NCBI RefSeq assembly: GCF_003014595.1
Contig: NZ_PYGK01000002.1
Coordinates: 455,555-519,554 of the forward strand
From: Chitinophaga ginsengisoli
Lineage (GTDB): Bacteria > Bacteroidota > Bacteroidia > Chitinophagales > Chitinophagaceae
DNA length: 64,000 nt
Reading direction: 5' to 3'
Under the pieces are notes generated by a model. The model saw nothing but the letters and a program-made list of their open reading frames with translations. It ran no database searches and had not been told where the DNA came from. Below are positions 43,801-52,558 of the stretch, piece after piece. A program made the translations under genes and the position numbers. How positions within the stretch are numbered: the stretch's first letter is position 1; each line of letters starts with the position of its first letter.

Positions 43801-44439
43801 ATGAGATATATCCTGCTATTTGCCGGAGTACTGTTTTTTTGTAATTGCCGGACTCCCAATACCTTCACACACAATACCAATGCGTCAGATACGTTGATAC
43901 GTTTTAATACATGGGGACTTCCGTATTTTAAAGCATTGGGAATAATAGACAGTGTCAACAGCAAATGGGGATTTTATGAAGACAATGTGATGGGATGCAT
44001 TGTTACTAAGGCGGAGATAGACAGTCTTACACGTGATAACGAAATAGCGGCACGCCCACTGGTAGCCAGATATGGTAGCAACTGGCACAAGAAATACTCA
44101 AAAGAGTTGCACATAGCCCTTGCAACGCCAGGATTAATGACTCCGTCCATTTACTTTAATGAGGAAGTGACCAAAAAACGGGAAGAACTGCAATTAGTGG
44201 GAGATACGCTTTTTTACCACTTTAAACGAACAAGGGCAATCGGTACTTATAACGTTGACGTAGTGGGATGGCAACGTCAGGGAACAGAGAAAAAATGGGT
44301 ATCATACTATAGATACCGTTTAAGTTATAAGAAACCAATACCTAAGCTGATCACGAGGAAAATAAGAACAGATACAGTCTATCTTCACAATAACATTTAT
44401 TTTTCAGAGGATAGCTTTGATGCGTATCTAAGAGATTAA
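43801..44439 (+). CDS. Putative lipoprotein, unknown family
   Basis: I chose the ATG at 43801 (MRYILLFAGVLFFCNCRTPN), which gives a lipoprotein signal with Cys14 or Cys16, over an in-frame start at 43705 inside the opposite gene's leader. The 212-residue protein has a soluble domain with FNTWGLPYFKALGIIDSVNS and WKKYSKELHIALATP-like blocks, and no family I recognise. A terminator follows at 44487. Confidence 0.6.
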   Translation: MRYILLFAGVLFFCNCRTPNTFTHNTNASDTLIRFNTWGLPYFKALGIIDSVNSKWGFYEDNVMGCIVTKAEIDSLTRDNEIAARPLVARYGSNWHKKYSKELHIALATPGLMTPSIYFNEEVTKKREELQLVGDTLFYHFKRTRAIGTYNVDVVGWQRQGTEKKWVSYYRYRLSYKKPIPKLITRKIRTDTVYLHNNIYFSEDSFDAYLRD

Positions 44440-44486
44440 TATATGGAATATCCGTTTACGTTAACAACAAAATCCTGCAATATAAA

Positions 44487-44517
44487 AAAGCCTTCCTGCA
44501 ATCAACAGGAAGGCTTT
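44487..44517. terminator. Bidirectional terminator
   Basis: A perfect 12-bp stem, aaagccttcctg (44487-44498) with caggaaggcttt (44506-44517), flanked by A-runs on the left and T/A on the right, lying between the convergent lipoprotein gene (plus) and GMC gene (minus). Confidence 0.8.
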
Positions 44518-44536
44518 ATATTTCACAAATATGTTC

Positions 44537-46246
44537 TTATATCTCTCCTTTCTTCAACTGCGACACCGCGTAATCCACTGCTCTGGCAGTTAACGCCATA
44601 TAAGTCAGCGATGGGTTCTGTGTGGAAGTAGAAGTCATACATGCACCATCCGTCACGAATACGTTGTTCACAGCATGCATCTGGTTCCATTTATTGAGGA
44701 TAGATGTTTTAGGATCTTTACCCATACGTGCACCACCCATTTCGTGGATATCCAGACCAGGCGCCTGTTTAGAGTCTTCGGTGCGTATATTGGTGAAACC
44801 CGCTTTGGTGTACATTTCGGTCATCTGCTCATAGAAGTCTTTGAGCATCTTCTCATCGTTGTCATCATAACCGAGGTTCACATGTACGACAGGCACGCCC
44901 CATTCGTCTTTCTTCGTTTTATCGAGTGTAAGCTGGCTGATCTCTTTAGGAATGGTTTCTCCCATCATGTGAGACCCCACCCACCAGTTACCCATCTCCT
45001 GGTTGAAGAGATGATCTTTCAGCGTCTGACCGAAACCATCGTGGCTATTCCAGGTACGTCTACCGGTGCTGAAACCAGCAGCATAACCACGCAGAAAGTT
45101 TGTTTCCTGTTTAGCTACGTTGCGGAACCTTGGGATGTAAGCGCTGGTAGGGCTACGTCCTTCGGTGGTCTTATCCAGCATGCCGTCGTAGTCGGCGGAG
45201 ATGCGGCCACGGTAGTTATGGAAAGCAAAGTATTTACCCAGCACGCCACTGTCGTTTCCTAATCCATTAGGGAAACGGTTGGAAGTGGAGTTCAGGAGGA
45301 TCAGGTTTGTATTGATGGCAGCAGCGTTAACAAAGATAACTTTTGCAAAATATTCGGTCGTCTCTTTGGTCTGCGTGTCTACTACGCGTACACCGGTAGC
45401 CTTACCTTTCTGTTCGTCGTAAATGATGGATTCTACCACTGAGAACGGGCGTAATGTGAGGTTACCTGTCTTTTCCGCCCATGGCAGTGTAGATGCGTTG
45501 CTGCTGAAATAACCGCCGAATGGACATCCACGCTGACAGAGGTTTCTCTTCTGGCATTGTACCCTACCCTGCTGGATATGAATGGGCTGTGGCTCCGTGA
45601 GATGAGCGCAACGGCCATATATGACATGGCGGTCTTTGTAGTTCTTTGCTACAAAACCCTTGAAATATTCTTCAACGGCTGTCATCTCCAGGGGTGGCAG
45701 AAATTCACCATCCGGGAGGTTGGCGATACCGTCTTTATTTCCGGAGATACCCACAAATTTCTCTACATAGCTGTACCATGGCGCAATGTCAGCATAGCGG
45801 ATCGGCCAGTCTACTGCAAAGCCATCCCGTGCAGGACCTTCAAAGTCGAAGTCGCTCCAGCGTTGGGTCTGTCTTGCCCAGAGGAGGGATTTACCGCCCA
45901 CCTGGTATCCACGGATCCAGTCGAATGGTTTATCCTGTTCGTAAGGATGTTCCTTATCCTTTACAAAGAAGTGCATCGCATCTTCCTTAAAGGCATAACA
46001 ACGGCTTACGACAGGTGCTTCTTCCTGGATAGCTTGCGGTACTTGTCCCCGGTGAGGAAATTCCCAGGGATATTTATTGGTAGTCGGATAATCTTTCAGA
46101 TGTTTTACGTCGCGGCCTCTTTCGAGTACCAGTGTCTTTAGTCCCTTCTCAGTGAATTCTTTTGCAGCCCATCCGCCACTGATACCAGATCCGATCACAA
46201 TTGCATCGAATGTGTGGTCCTGAGCCCCCTTATTAATATTCGCCAT
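44537..46246 (-). CDS. GMC-family FAD oxidoreductase (gluconate 2-dehydrogenase large-subunit-like)
   Basis: A 569-residue flavoprotein with the FAD-binding motif AIVIGSGISGGWAAKEF (about 16-32), a Cys-rich insert (RNLCQRGCPFGGYF) and the GMC C-terminal EMGGARMGKDP and CTSTSTQNPSLTYMAL. This matches the large subunit of three-part membrane sugar dehydrogenases. It follows its small subunit gene (46260) by 13 bp. No cytochrome c subunit gene is present, so the electron acceptor is unknown. Substrate could be a sugar or sugar alcohol. Confidence 0.85.
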   Translation of the reverse strand: MANINKGAQDHTFDAIVIGSGISGGWAAKEFTEKGLKTLVLERGRDVKHLKDYPTTNKYPWEFPHRGQVPQAIQEEAPVVSRCYAFKEDAMHFFVKDKEHPYEQDKPFDWIRGYQVGGKSLLWARQTQRWSDFDFEGPARDGFAVDWPIRYADIAPWYSYVEKFVGISGNKDGIANLPDGEFLPPLEMTAVEEYFKGFVAKNYKDRHVIYGRCAHLTEPQPIHIQQGRVQCQKRNLCQRGCPFGGYFSSNASTLPWAEKTGNLTLRPFSVVESIIYDEQKGKATGVRVVDTQTKETTEYFAKVIFVNAAAINTNLILLNSTSNRFPNGLGNDSGVLGKYFAFHNYRGRISADYDGMLDKTTEGRSPTSAYIPRFRNVAKQETNFLRGYAAGFSTGRRTWNSHDGFGQTLKDHLFNQEMGNWWVGSHMMGETIPKEISQLTLDKTKKDEWGVPVVHVNLGYDDNDEKMLKDFYEQMTEMYTKAGFTNIRTEDSKQAPGLDIHEMGGARMGKDPKTSILNKWNQMHAVNNVFVTDGACMTSTSTQNPSLTYMALTARAVDYAVSQLKKGEI

Positions 46247-46259
46247 ACTGATTTATAAA

Positions 46260-46811
46260 TTAAGCAGTCCTTTTGCTGGCTGGTTTCACAGGTACGCTTC
46301 CGTGGAAACGTCCGGGTACCAGCTCGTACACCTGTACTTTAGTGAGATAATATTCGGAAGTCGTATATCCGTAGATGGTAAGATCTTTCATTGTGCGATA
46401 AAATGCAGCTGCATCATCTTTGCTGGCATCGGCAGCTTCCAGTTCTTTCAGGAGCGTTGCTCTTTCTGCGGGATTGCTCTTTTCAAAAGAATGACCGTTC
46501 TTTTTCTGACACAGGTCGGAAAATGCTTTCATGCCGGTAAGGAATTTCTGCTGATCTTCTTTTTTCATACAGTCGTCAACCATAGTAAGGGCAAATAAAT
46601 GTGCCTTCACGTCCTTTGCACCTGGTGTGGCGGTAGCAGGGATCAATGTATCTGCCAGCGCAGCCAGCATATTTTCTCCTTCAGCATCTACTGCTATATT
46701 TTTCAATGAGATAGAAGCGGGAGACGGTTTCCGCAAACAGGAAGGCAACAATGCCAGACCTGCGGATACTACTAAGACCTGTTTTAACGCGGTACGTCTG
46801 TTTACTAGCAT
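46260..46811 (-). CDS. Gluconate 2-dehydrogenase subunit 3 family protein
   Basis: I chose the ATG at 46811 (MLVNRRTALKQVL), giving a twin-arginine-like start followed by a hydrophobic run and LLPSCLRKP, so it may be Tat-exported and/or lipid-anchored. The 183-residue protein has the family's helical domain, with ALADTLIPATATPGAKDVKA and AFYRTMKDLTIYGYTTSEYY. It helps export and mature the GMC subunit encoded directly after it. Confidence 0.83.
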   Translation of the reverse strand: MLVNRRTALKQVLVVSAGLALLPSCLRKPSPASISLKNIAVDAEGENMLAALADTLIPATATPGAKDVKAHLFALTMVDDCMKKEDQQKFLTGMKAFSDLCQKKNGHSFEKSNPAERATLLKELEAADASKDDAAAFYRTMKDLTIYGYTTSEYYLTKVQVYELVPGRFHGSVPVKPASKRTA

Positions 46812-46934
46812 GGATAGGTATTTACTAAAACAAGCCAAAAAGGTATAGGTTATATTTAATATTTCCAAGCCAATTGGTTGATAATTTTCGTTGTAGTACC
46901 TTCAGCACATCACATTTACATCAATACGCATGTT

Positions 46935-48584
46935 ATGAAATTATACTGTTTGTCACTCATCCTGTTCAGCCAGCTGGCCTGGCTACCGGGCAATGCTCAG
47001 TCCCGGACCAGTGCCCCGAACCCTATTATCAACACAAAAAGTGGCCGTATACAAGGCACTTCCACTACTCCCGGCGGCATCTATGTATATAGGGGTATTC
47101 CCTATGCACAACCGCCTGTAGGGCCGCTACGGTGGAAAGCCCCTCAACCGCTGCAGGCCTGGGATACTATCCTGAAAGCGGATCGTTTTGGCCCCAGGGC
47201 GATGCAGGGGAACGTATTTGGAGACATGAATTTCCGTTCTAACGGTATGAGTGAGGACTGCTTATACCTGAATATCTGGGCGCCAGCCCAACCTTCCAAA
47301 AGCAAGCGGCCGGTACTGGTCTATTTCTATGGAGGTGGAATGGTAGCAGGAGACGGTTCAGAAGGCCGCTACGATGGCGAGAGTATGGCCCGCAAAGGGA
47401 TTGTCTCGCTGACAGTGAATTACCGCCTGGGCGTATTCGGGTTGCTGGCCCATCCGGAGTTGTCAAAAGAAGCGCCTTACCATGCCTCCGGCAACTACAC
47501 ATTGCTGGACCAGCAGGCTGCACTGGCCTGGGTAAAAAAGAATATTGCCGCCTTCGGTGGAGATCCTGACAGGATCACTATTGCCGGAGAATCAGCGGGT
47601 TCCATTTCTGTATCTGCCCTGATGGCATCTCCCCTGTCCAAAGACATGATCAATGGTGCTATCGGAGAAAGTGGCGCTATGATCTTCCCGACCATGCCAC
47701 CTGCCAGTAAAGAAGATGCTGAAAAGAACGGCCTTGCATTCGCCAATGCCTTGGGCGCCAGCTCCCTGGAAGCCCTGAGGGCTATTCCGGCAGAAGACTT
47801 ATTGAAAAGAGCTTCCGGCCCCGGTATGCCGCCATTAACGACCAATATAGACGGTTATGTACTGCCTAAAAAGCCGGCAGAGATCTTTGCAGCAGGCGAA
47901 CAGGCACAGGTACCACTGCTGGTAGGCTGGAACTCCGCAGAAATTCCCTACAGGGCATTACTCTGGAAAGATGATCCTACTTCTGAGAACTATACCAAAA
48001 AGATCAAAGAATTATATCCACAAGACGCGGAAGAAGTGCTCCGCCTGTACCCGGGTAATACCAGAGAAGAAGTCATTGCTTCTGCCACTGACCTGGCCAG
48101 CGACCGTTTCATTGTATACAGTACCTGGAAATGGGCTGCACTGCAACTAAGTACCAGTCAGCAGCCGGTGTATCGTTACGTCTTCTCCCACAGCCGTCCA
48201 CCAATGACACCCAAAATGGGTAATGCACAACCCGGACTGGCCGGTGGTGTGATAAAAACCAGCGCCTCACAGCCAGCTAAATCTAAACCGGCAGAAATAT
48301 TTAAAGGAGCGCCTCATGCAGCAGAGATTGAATATGCCCTTGGCAACCTGCGGCTTAATGAGGTGTATGCCTGGACCAAAGAAGACTACCTGGTATCCAA
48401 CACCATGCTGAATTACTTTGCGAATTTCATTAAAACCGGTAACCCGAATGGCAACGGGCTCCCCAAATGGGAAGCAGATGCAACGACCAGATCCCGGTAT
48501 ATGAATATTGACCTGCGCTCTTCCCTGCAGCAGGAAAAACACGCAGACAGGTACCTGTTCCTCGATAAAGCATACAAACAATAA
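46935..48584 (+). CDS. Secreted type-B carboxylesterase/lipase
   Basis: I chose the ATG at 46935 (MKLYCLSLILFSQLAWLPGN, signal peptide); an upstream ATG at 46878 has no signal. The 549-residue protein has type-B carboxylesterase marks: YRGIPYAQPPVGPLRWKAP, the SEDCLYLNIWAPA motif, the nucleophile elbow AGESAGSIS and HAAEIEYALG around the catalytic His. It probably hydrolyses an ester in the periplasm or outside. It is divergent from the dehydrogenase small subunit, and a strong terminator follows. Confidence 0.88.
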   Translation: MKLYCLSLILFSQLAWLPGNAQSRTSAPNPIINTKSGRIQGTSTTPGGIYVYRGIPYAQPPVGPLRWKAPQPLQAWDTILKADRFGPRAMQGNVFGDMNFRSNGMSEDCLYLNIWAPAQPSKSKRPVLVYFYGGGMVAGDGSEGRYDGESMARKGIVSLTVNYRLGVFGLLAHPELSKEAPYHASGNYTLLDQQAALAWVKKNIAAFGGDPDRITIAGESAGSISVSALMASPLSKDMINGAIGESGAMIFPTMPPASKEDAEKNGLAFANALGASSLEALRAIPAEDLLKRASGPGMPPLTTNIDGYVLPKKPAEIFAAGEQAQVPLLVGWNSAEIPYRALLWKDDPTSENYTKKIKELYPQDAEEVLRLYPGNTREEVIASATDLASDRFIVYSTWKWAALQLSTSQQPVYRYVFSHSRPPMTPKMGNAQPGLAGGVIKTSASQPAKSKPAEIFKGAPHAAEIEYALGNLRLNEVYAWTKEDYLVSNTMLNYFANFIKTGNPNGNGLPKWEADATTRSRYMNIDLRSSLQQEKHADRYLFLDKAYKQ

Positions 48585-48590
48585 TATTAA

Positions 48591-48631
48591 CTCCGGGTCT
48601 CTTCCTATCATTGCTATCAAGAGACCCGGAG
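48591..48631 (+). terminator. Strong intrinsic terminator
   Basis: A perfect 13-bp stem, ctccgggtctctt (48591-48603) with aagagacccggag (48619-48631), 15-base loop, followed by tatcctttttta. It lies 7 bp after the carboxylesterase stop. Confidence 0.85.
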
Positions 48632-48690
48632 TATCCTTTTTTACTGTGCCAATGGCCTGGTTATTGTACCCTTATTTAAAACAGTATTTT

Positions 48691-48963
48691 ATGATGACCC
48701 GGCAGATAACAATTGCGCACAATGACCAGCACCAGCTGTATGATATTTCATTTGAAAGGCGGGCACATGCCACGATCTATCATATTGCGCCGAACATACA
48801 TTCCAATGTATCGTTTCCCAGACAATTTGAGATCATAAAGAACGACGACAGCGATCAGCCTCAATACGAAACAGAAAACCTGAACGAAGAGAATAAGGAG
48901 ATAGCTGACGCTTTATGGAAACAGATCAGTTTACTGCCACCTCAGTTCAGCGGAGGCAAATGA
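48691..48963 (+). CDS. Hypothetical protein
   Basis: I chose the ATG at 48691 (MMTRQITIAHNDQHQL), because the in-frame extension to 48508 lies inside the carboxylesterase gene and its terminator. The 90-residue soluble protein has DISFERRAHATIYHIAP and a Glu/Asn-rich end (TENLNEENKEIADALW); I recognise no family. It starts 60 bp after the terminator, so it has its own promoter. The region 48964-49248 after it shows nothing recognisable. Confidence 0.55.
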   Translation: MMTRQITIAHNDQHQLYDISFERRAHATIYHIAPNIHSNVSFPRQFEIIKNDDSDQPQYETENLNEENKEIADALWKQISLLPPQFSGGK

Positions 48964-49248
48964 AAAGGTAATTATATCATTCCGGGAACAGTGCTATATA
49001 AACTGTTCGTACATACGTAGTTCCTTCCCTATTCAGGGAGGGTACTATCTATCGTTCATCTGAAGCCCCCTGCCGCAACTGCTCCATTTTTGTAAGCAAA
49101 CGAAAACCAGTCTTTTATCTCATAAGCAATCCTTCCATCAGCCGAAATAAAAAAATTTTCACCCCTCAAGGCAACCTTTCGAATTTTAGTCTCGTATTAA
49201 GGAGTTGACACAAGTGCTCAATTTGCTTATTTAAAAATTTCAAACACC

Positions 49249-50121
49249 ATGCATTTATTAAAATCTGCAGTGGCAATGTTATTCGTTGCCTCCGTGATAA
49301 CATCATGTTCAAAAGACGACAACGATGGCGGCAGTACACCTCCTCCAGCTCCTAAGAAGACCGTACAAGTAACTACCAACGCAACTTTCGGTAAAGTATT
49401 AACAGACAGCACCGGCAAAACACTGTACTTCTTCTCTAATGACGCACAGGGTGTACCTACCTGTAAAGATGGTTGTGTAGCAGCATGGCCTGTATTCTAT
49501 GTAGACGCTGATAAACTGACCATAGATACATCACTGAACAAAGCTGATTTCACCACTGTTACACGTCCTGATGGCAGCAAACAGACTGCTTATAAAGGAT
49601 GGCCTTTATATTACTATGCCAGCGATGCTGCGGCAGGTGATGTGAAAGGTGATAACGTTGGTAAGATCTGGTTTGTAGCTAAACCTGACTATACTGTAAT
49701 GGTGGCTAACTTCCAGTTACATGGCAACGATGCTAAAGATTATGTACTTGACGCTACCGGCGCTATTGCTGCAGGTACAGGTGCTTCCAAATACCTGACA
49801 GACGACCGCGGTCACACTTTGTACAAATTTGCCAACGACAAAGCAGGTACGAATAACTTCACCAATACAGATCCTACTCACAATGCGATCTGGCCTATTT
49901 ATGAAGTATCAGAAGTAAAGAATGTGCCAACAGGATTTACTAAAGCAGACTTTGCGATCATCACTGTACAGGGCAAAAAACAAATTACCTACAAAGGCTG
50001 GCCTATGTATTACTTCGGTGCTGATGCACAGGTAATGGGCGCAAGCAAAGGTGTAAGTGTACCTGCACCAAATGTATGGCCTGTAGTTTATACCACCACA
50101 GCAACGGCTCCTTTACCCTAA
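49249..50121 (+). CDS. COG4315-type lipoprotein with two repeats
   Basis: A 290-residue lipoprotein (signal to SVITSCSK, Cys at about 20) with a Pro/Gly/Thr linker. Two copies of the COG4315 repeat follow: FGKVLTDSTGKTLYFFSNDA...GVPTCKDGCVAAWPVFY and KYLTDDRGHTLYKFANDKAG...AIWPIYE. The first has the conserved Cys pair and WP; the second lacks the Cys pair. Each also has a YKGWPLYYYA or YKGWPMYYFG half. The function of this family is unknown. Confidence 0.8.
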   Translation: MHLLKSAVAMLFVASVITSCSKDDNDGGSTPPPAPKKTVQVTTNATFGKVLTDSTGKTLYFFSNDAQGVPTCKDGCVAAWPVFYVDADKLTIDTSLNKADFTTVTRPDGSKQTAYKGWPLYYYASDAAAGDVKGDNVGKIWFVAKPDYTVMVANFQLHGNDAKDYVLDATGAIAAGTGASKYLTDDRGHTLYKFANDKAGTNNFTNTDPTHNAIWPIYEVSEVKNVPTGFTKADFAIITVQGKKQITYKGWPMYYFGADAQVMGASKGVSVPAPNVWPVVYTTTATAPLP

Positions 50122-50275
50122 CGAAAAACCATATATGATGCTGCCGCACTTGTGTTAAAGCCCGGCAGCATTATATATAAGCAGATTGCCCGACCTGGTA
50201 ATACCGGGTTGGGCAATTCGTATTTGTAATCAATCGATTATCCAGGCTGTCTTTTTTTATGCCTATTCCTCTTGC

Positions 50276-50319
50276 GTAACTCAAAAGTTACATATACATT
50301 TGTGTAACTTCAAAGTTAC
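50276..50319. promoter_or_regulatory. Tandem palindromic operator, probable ArsR-family site
   Basis: Two inverted repeats, GTAACTCAAAAGTTAC (50276-50291, 6-bp arms) and GTAACTTCAAAGTTAC (50304-50319, 7-bp arms), spaced 28 bp start to start. They end 5 bp before the SRPBCC start codon and precede an ArsR gene in the same operon. Such an ArsR-family dimer site next to its own operon is the standard autoregulatory layout. Confidence 0.7.
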
Positions 50320-50323
50320 ATAT

Positions 50324-50785
50324 ATGAAAAGAGACATCAAACTCAAGTGGTTCTATCCACACCCTGTAGAAACGATCTGGGAATGCCTGACCAATCCGGA
50401 GATCCTCAAACAATGGAATCTTGCCTCCAGCGGTTTTAGGGCGGAAGTGGGCTTTAAATGGATGGAAGTGACGAAACCCCGTCCGAAGATGGATTGGGAT
50501 GGTAAGATGTACTTTGAGGTATTGGAGGTCATTCCTTTGCAGAAGCTCTCTTACTCCTTCAAGGGTGGCCCCGGTGAAGGCGTTTATAATCTTGATACAG
50601 TAGTGAACTGGATACTGGTGCCCAAAGACGGTGGTACTGAATTACACCTGGAGCAGACAGGCTTTAAAGGAATGAAGAATTATATCAGCAGCTTTATTAT
50701 GGAGATGGGATGGAAGAACAAAGTGGCCAAACGTTTCCAGCAAGCACTTACAAACTTTACCGATGACAGCACTCCAGTTCGATAG
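50324..50785 (+). CDS. SRPBCC (AHSA1-type) domain protein
   Basis: I chose the ATG at 50324 (MKRDIKLKWFYPHP), directly after the operator; the open frame begins upstream at 50186 but would cross it. The 153-residue protein has the SRPBCC pattern with VETIWECLTNPEILKQWN and GWKNKVAKRFQQAL. It binds hydrophobic ligands in its cavity in this family. It overlaps the ArsR gene by 23 bp and is paired with it in one operon; ArsR/SRPBCC pairs are common in bacteria. Confidence 0.85.
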   Translation: MKRDIKLKWFYPHPVETIWECLTNPEILKQWNLASSGFRAEVGFKWMEVTKPRPKMDWDGKMYFEVLEVIPLQKLSYSFKGGPGEGVYNLDTVVNWILVPKDGGTELHLEQTGFKGMKNYISSFIMEMGWKNKVAKRFQQALTNFTDDSTPVR

Positions 50786-51104
50786 CTTTCAGGCTATCGC
50801 AGACCCAAGCCGGCGTGAGATATTGCTTATGCTGGCCGGCGATAAAAAATCCATCAATGCTATTGCGGAGCAATTTGACATCAGCCGCCCTGCTATTTCA
50901 AAACATATCAAGGTACTACATCAGGCTGGGTTCATCACCTTTGAAGAGAAAGGCCGGGAACGGTATTGTATACTCCGCCAGGAAGGGTTTGATGAGTTAA
51001 AAGAGTGGATTAACTTCTTTGATGATTTCTGGAAAGAGCGTTTAAGCAAACTGGAACAACTGCTGGAGAAGAACCCGGACATCGCTAAAAAGAAGAATAA
51101 ATAG
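50763..51104 (+). CDS. ArsR-family transcriptional regulator
   Basis: A 113-residue winged-helix regulator. PSRREILLMLAGDKKSINAI and the recognition helix ISRPAISKHIKVLHQAGFI (about 40-58) are typical. There is no ArsB-type metal Cys motif; effectors of this group are unknown. Its gene starts inside the SRPBCC gene (23-bp overlap) and probably represses the operon through the tandem palindrome at 50276-50319. Confidence 0.88.
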   Translation: MTALQFDSFQAIADPSRREILLMLAGDKKSINAIAEQFDISRPAISKHIKVLHQAGFITFEEKGRERYCILRQEGFDELKEWINFFDDFWKERLSKLEQLLEKNPDIAKKKNK

Positions 51105-51110
51105 CATGAT

Positions 51111-51156
51111 CTGAAGCCCCGTTACACCAACGTTCCTGCTTGTAACGGGACTTCAG
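51111..51156. terminator. Bidirectional terminator
   Basis: A 16-bp stem, ctgaagccccgttaca (51111-51126) with tgtaacgggacttcag (51141-51156), one mismatch, loop of 14 bases. It lies 6 bp after the ArsR stop and 15 bp before the stop of the maltose transporter on the other strand. Confidence 0.75.
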
Positions 51157-51171
51157 CTATGCAATATAATC

Positions 51172-52545
51172 TCACGCAACCCCATAGGTTGGCACCAATA
51201 CTTCTGCCGTCTTTTTTTCCCTGTCCTTTACATACAACACTGCCACTGCTGCAATGATCATAAACACGCCGCCCATTACCAGGGCGAAGATCGCTTCATT
51301 GTGAAACAGGTGTTTTACGATCAGACCTCCGAAGATGCCATTCACGATCTGCGGGAAGGTGACGAAGAAGTTGAAGATACCCATGTATACGCCTGTTTTA
51401 TGAGAAGGTATCACCCCTGAGAGGATCGCATAGGGCGTTGACAGAATACTTCCCCAGGCCATACCTATGCCAATCATAGGCCATATCAGCATGTTTTGAT
51501 CCTGGATGAAATAGAAAGAGATCAGCGATAACCCGCCCGCTGTCAGCGAAATAGCATGCGCTGCCTTGCGGGATGTTTTACGCGCTATCACCGGCAATAC
51601 CAATGCATACACAGCAGATACTGCACTGTAGATACTGAACAGGAAACCTACCTTATTCCCTGCGTCAGCGAAGAGTGCTGAAGAAGTATCGCCTGCCTGT
51701 ACCTTATAGATATGCTGCGCCACTGCCGGCGTAGTAAATACCCACATAGAAAACAATGCGAACCAGGAACAGAACTGTACCAGGCCCAGTTGTTTCATAG
51801 CAGCAGGCATATTGGAGAAATCTCTCCCGATGGTCCTGATCCCTCCTGTAGGTGCTTCTGCCGTATGCTCAGGGTTGAATTGCCTAAACTCCTCGGGGGA
51901 ATATTCTTTCGAAGTAATGATGGACCAAAGAATGGTAGCCAGTAATACCATCGCACCCACATAAAAGGAATAGATCACATTATCCGGCACAACGCCCGGA
52001 GCGGCGGTCTTTGACACGCCTGCATACTCTGCCAGCAGATAAGGAAGGGAAGATCCCAACACCGCCCCCGCTCCTATCAGGAAGGTCTGGGCGGAAAATC
52101 CCTGGCTGCGTTGTTCGTCCGGTAGATTGTCTGCCACCAATGCCCTGAAGGGTTCCATGGCTACGTTGATGGAGGCATCCATCAGTGTCAGCATACCTGC
52201 CCCGATCAATACCGGCGGCAACACATATGCCAGCAGGGAGGAATTCGGTAGCAGTATCAGGGCCAGCGCAGTAGCAATAGCGCCTACCAGGAAATAGGGA
52301 CGACGGCGCCCCAACCTGTTCCAGGTACGGTCACTGTAATGACCAATGATCGGTTGTACGATCATACCTGTGAGTGGCGCCGCCAGCCAGAATAATGACA
52401 GGTGTTCTACTTCTGCTCCATAGGTCTGCAGGATACGGGAAGCATTCCCATTCTGCAATGCAAAGCCAAACTGGATACCGAAAAAGCCCATGCTCATATT
52501 CCATATGCGCGCAGCGGACAACCGCGGCTTAACCATTCCTTTCAT
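51172..52545 (-). CDS. Maltose-type MFS sugar transporter (GPH/SLC45-like)
   Basis: A 457-residue, 12-segment carrier. It starts with MSMGFFGIQFGFALQNGN and carries the RLGRRRPYFLVGAIA loop typical of sugar:H+ symporters of the sucrose/maltose group. In the locus it follows the GH65 phosphorylase gene by 13 bp and is the last gene. It probably carries maltose or maltodextrin from the periplasm to the cytoplasm, where the phosphorylase acts; this rests on context and family. Confidence 0.86.
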   Translation of the reverse strand: MKGMVKPRLSAARIWNMSMGFFGIQFGFALQNGNASRILQTYGAEVEHLSLFWLAAPLTGMIVQPIIGHYSDRTWNRLGRRRPYFLVGAIATALALILLPNSSLLAYVLPPVLIGAGMLTLMDASINVAMEPFRALVADNLPDEQRSQGFSAQTFLIGAGAVLGSSLPYLLAEYAGVSKTAAPGVVPDNVIYSFYVGAMVLLATILWSIITSKEYSPEEFRQFNPEHTAEAPTGGIRTIGRDFSNMPAAMKQLGLVQFCSWFALFSMWVFTTPAVAQHIYKVQAGDTSSALFADAGNKVGFLFSIYSAVSAVYALVLPVIARKTSRKAAHAISLTAGGLSLISFYFIQDQNMLIWPMIGIGMAWGSILSTPYAILSGVIPSHKTGVYMGIFNFFVTFPQIVNGIFGGLIVKHLFHNEAIFALVMGGVFMIIAAVAVLYVKDREKKTAEVLVPTYGVA

Positions 52546-52558
52546 GGGATAAATATTT

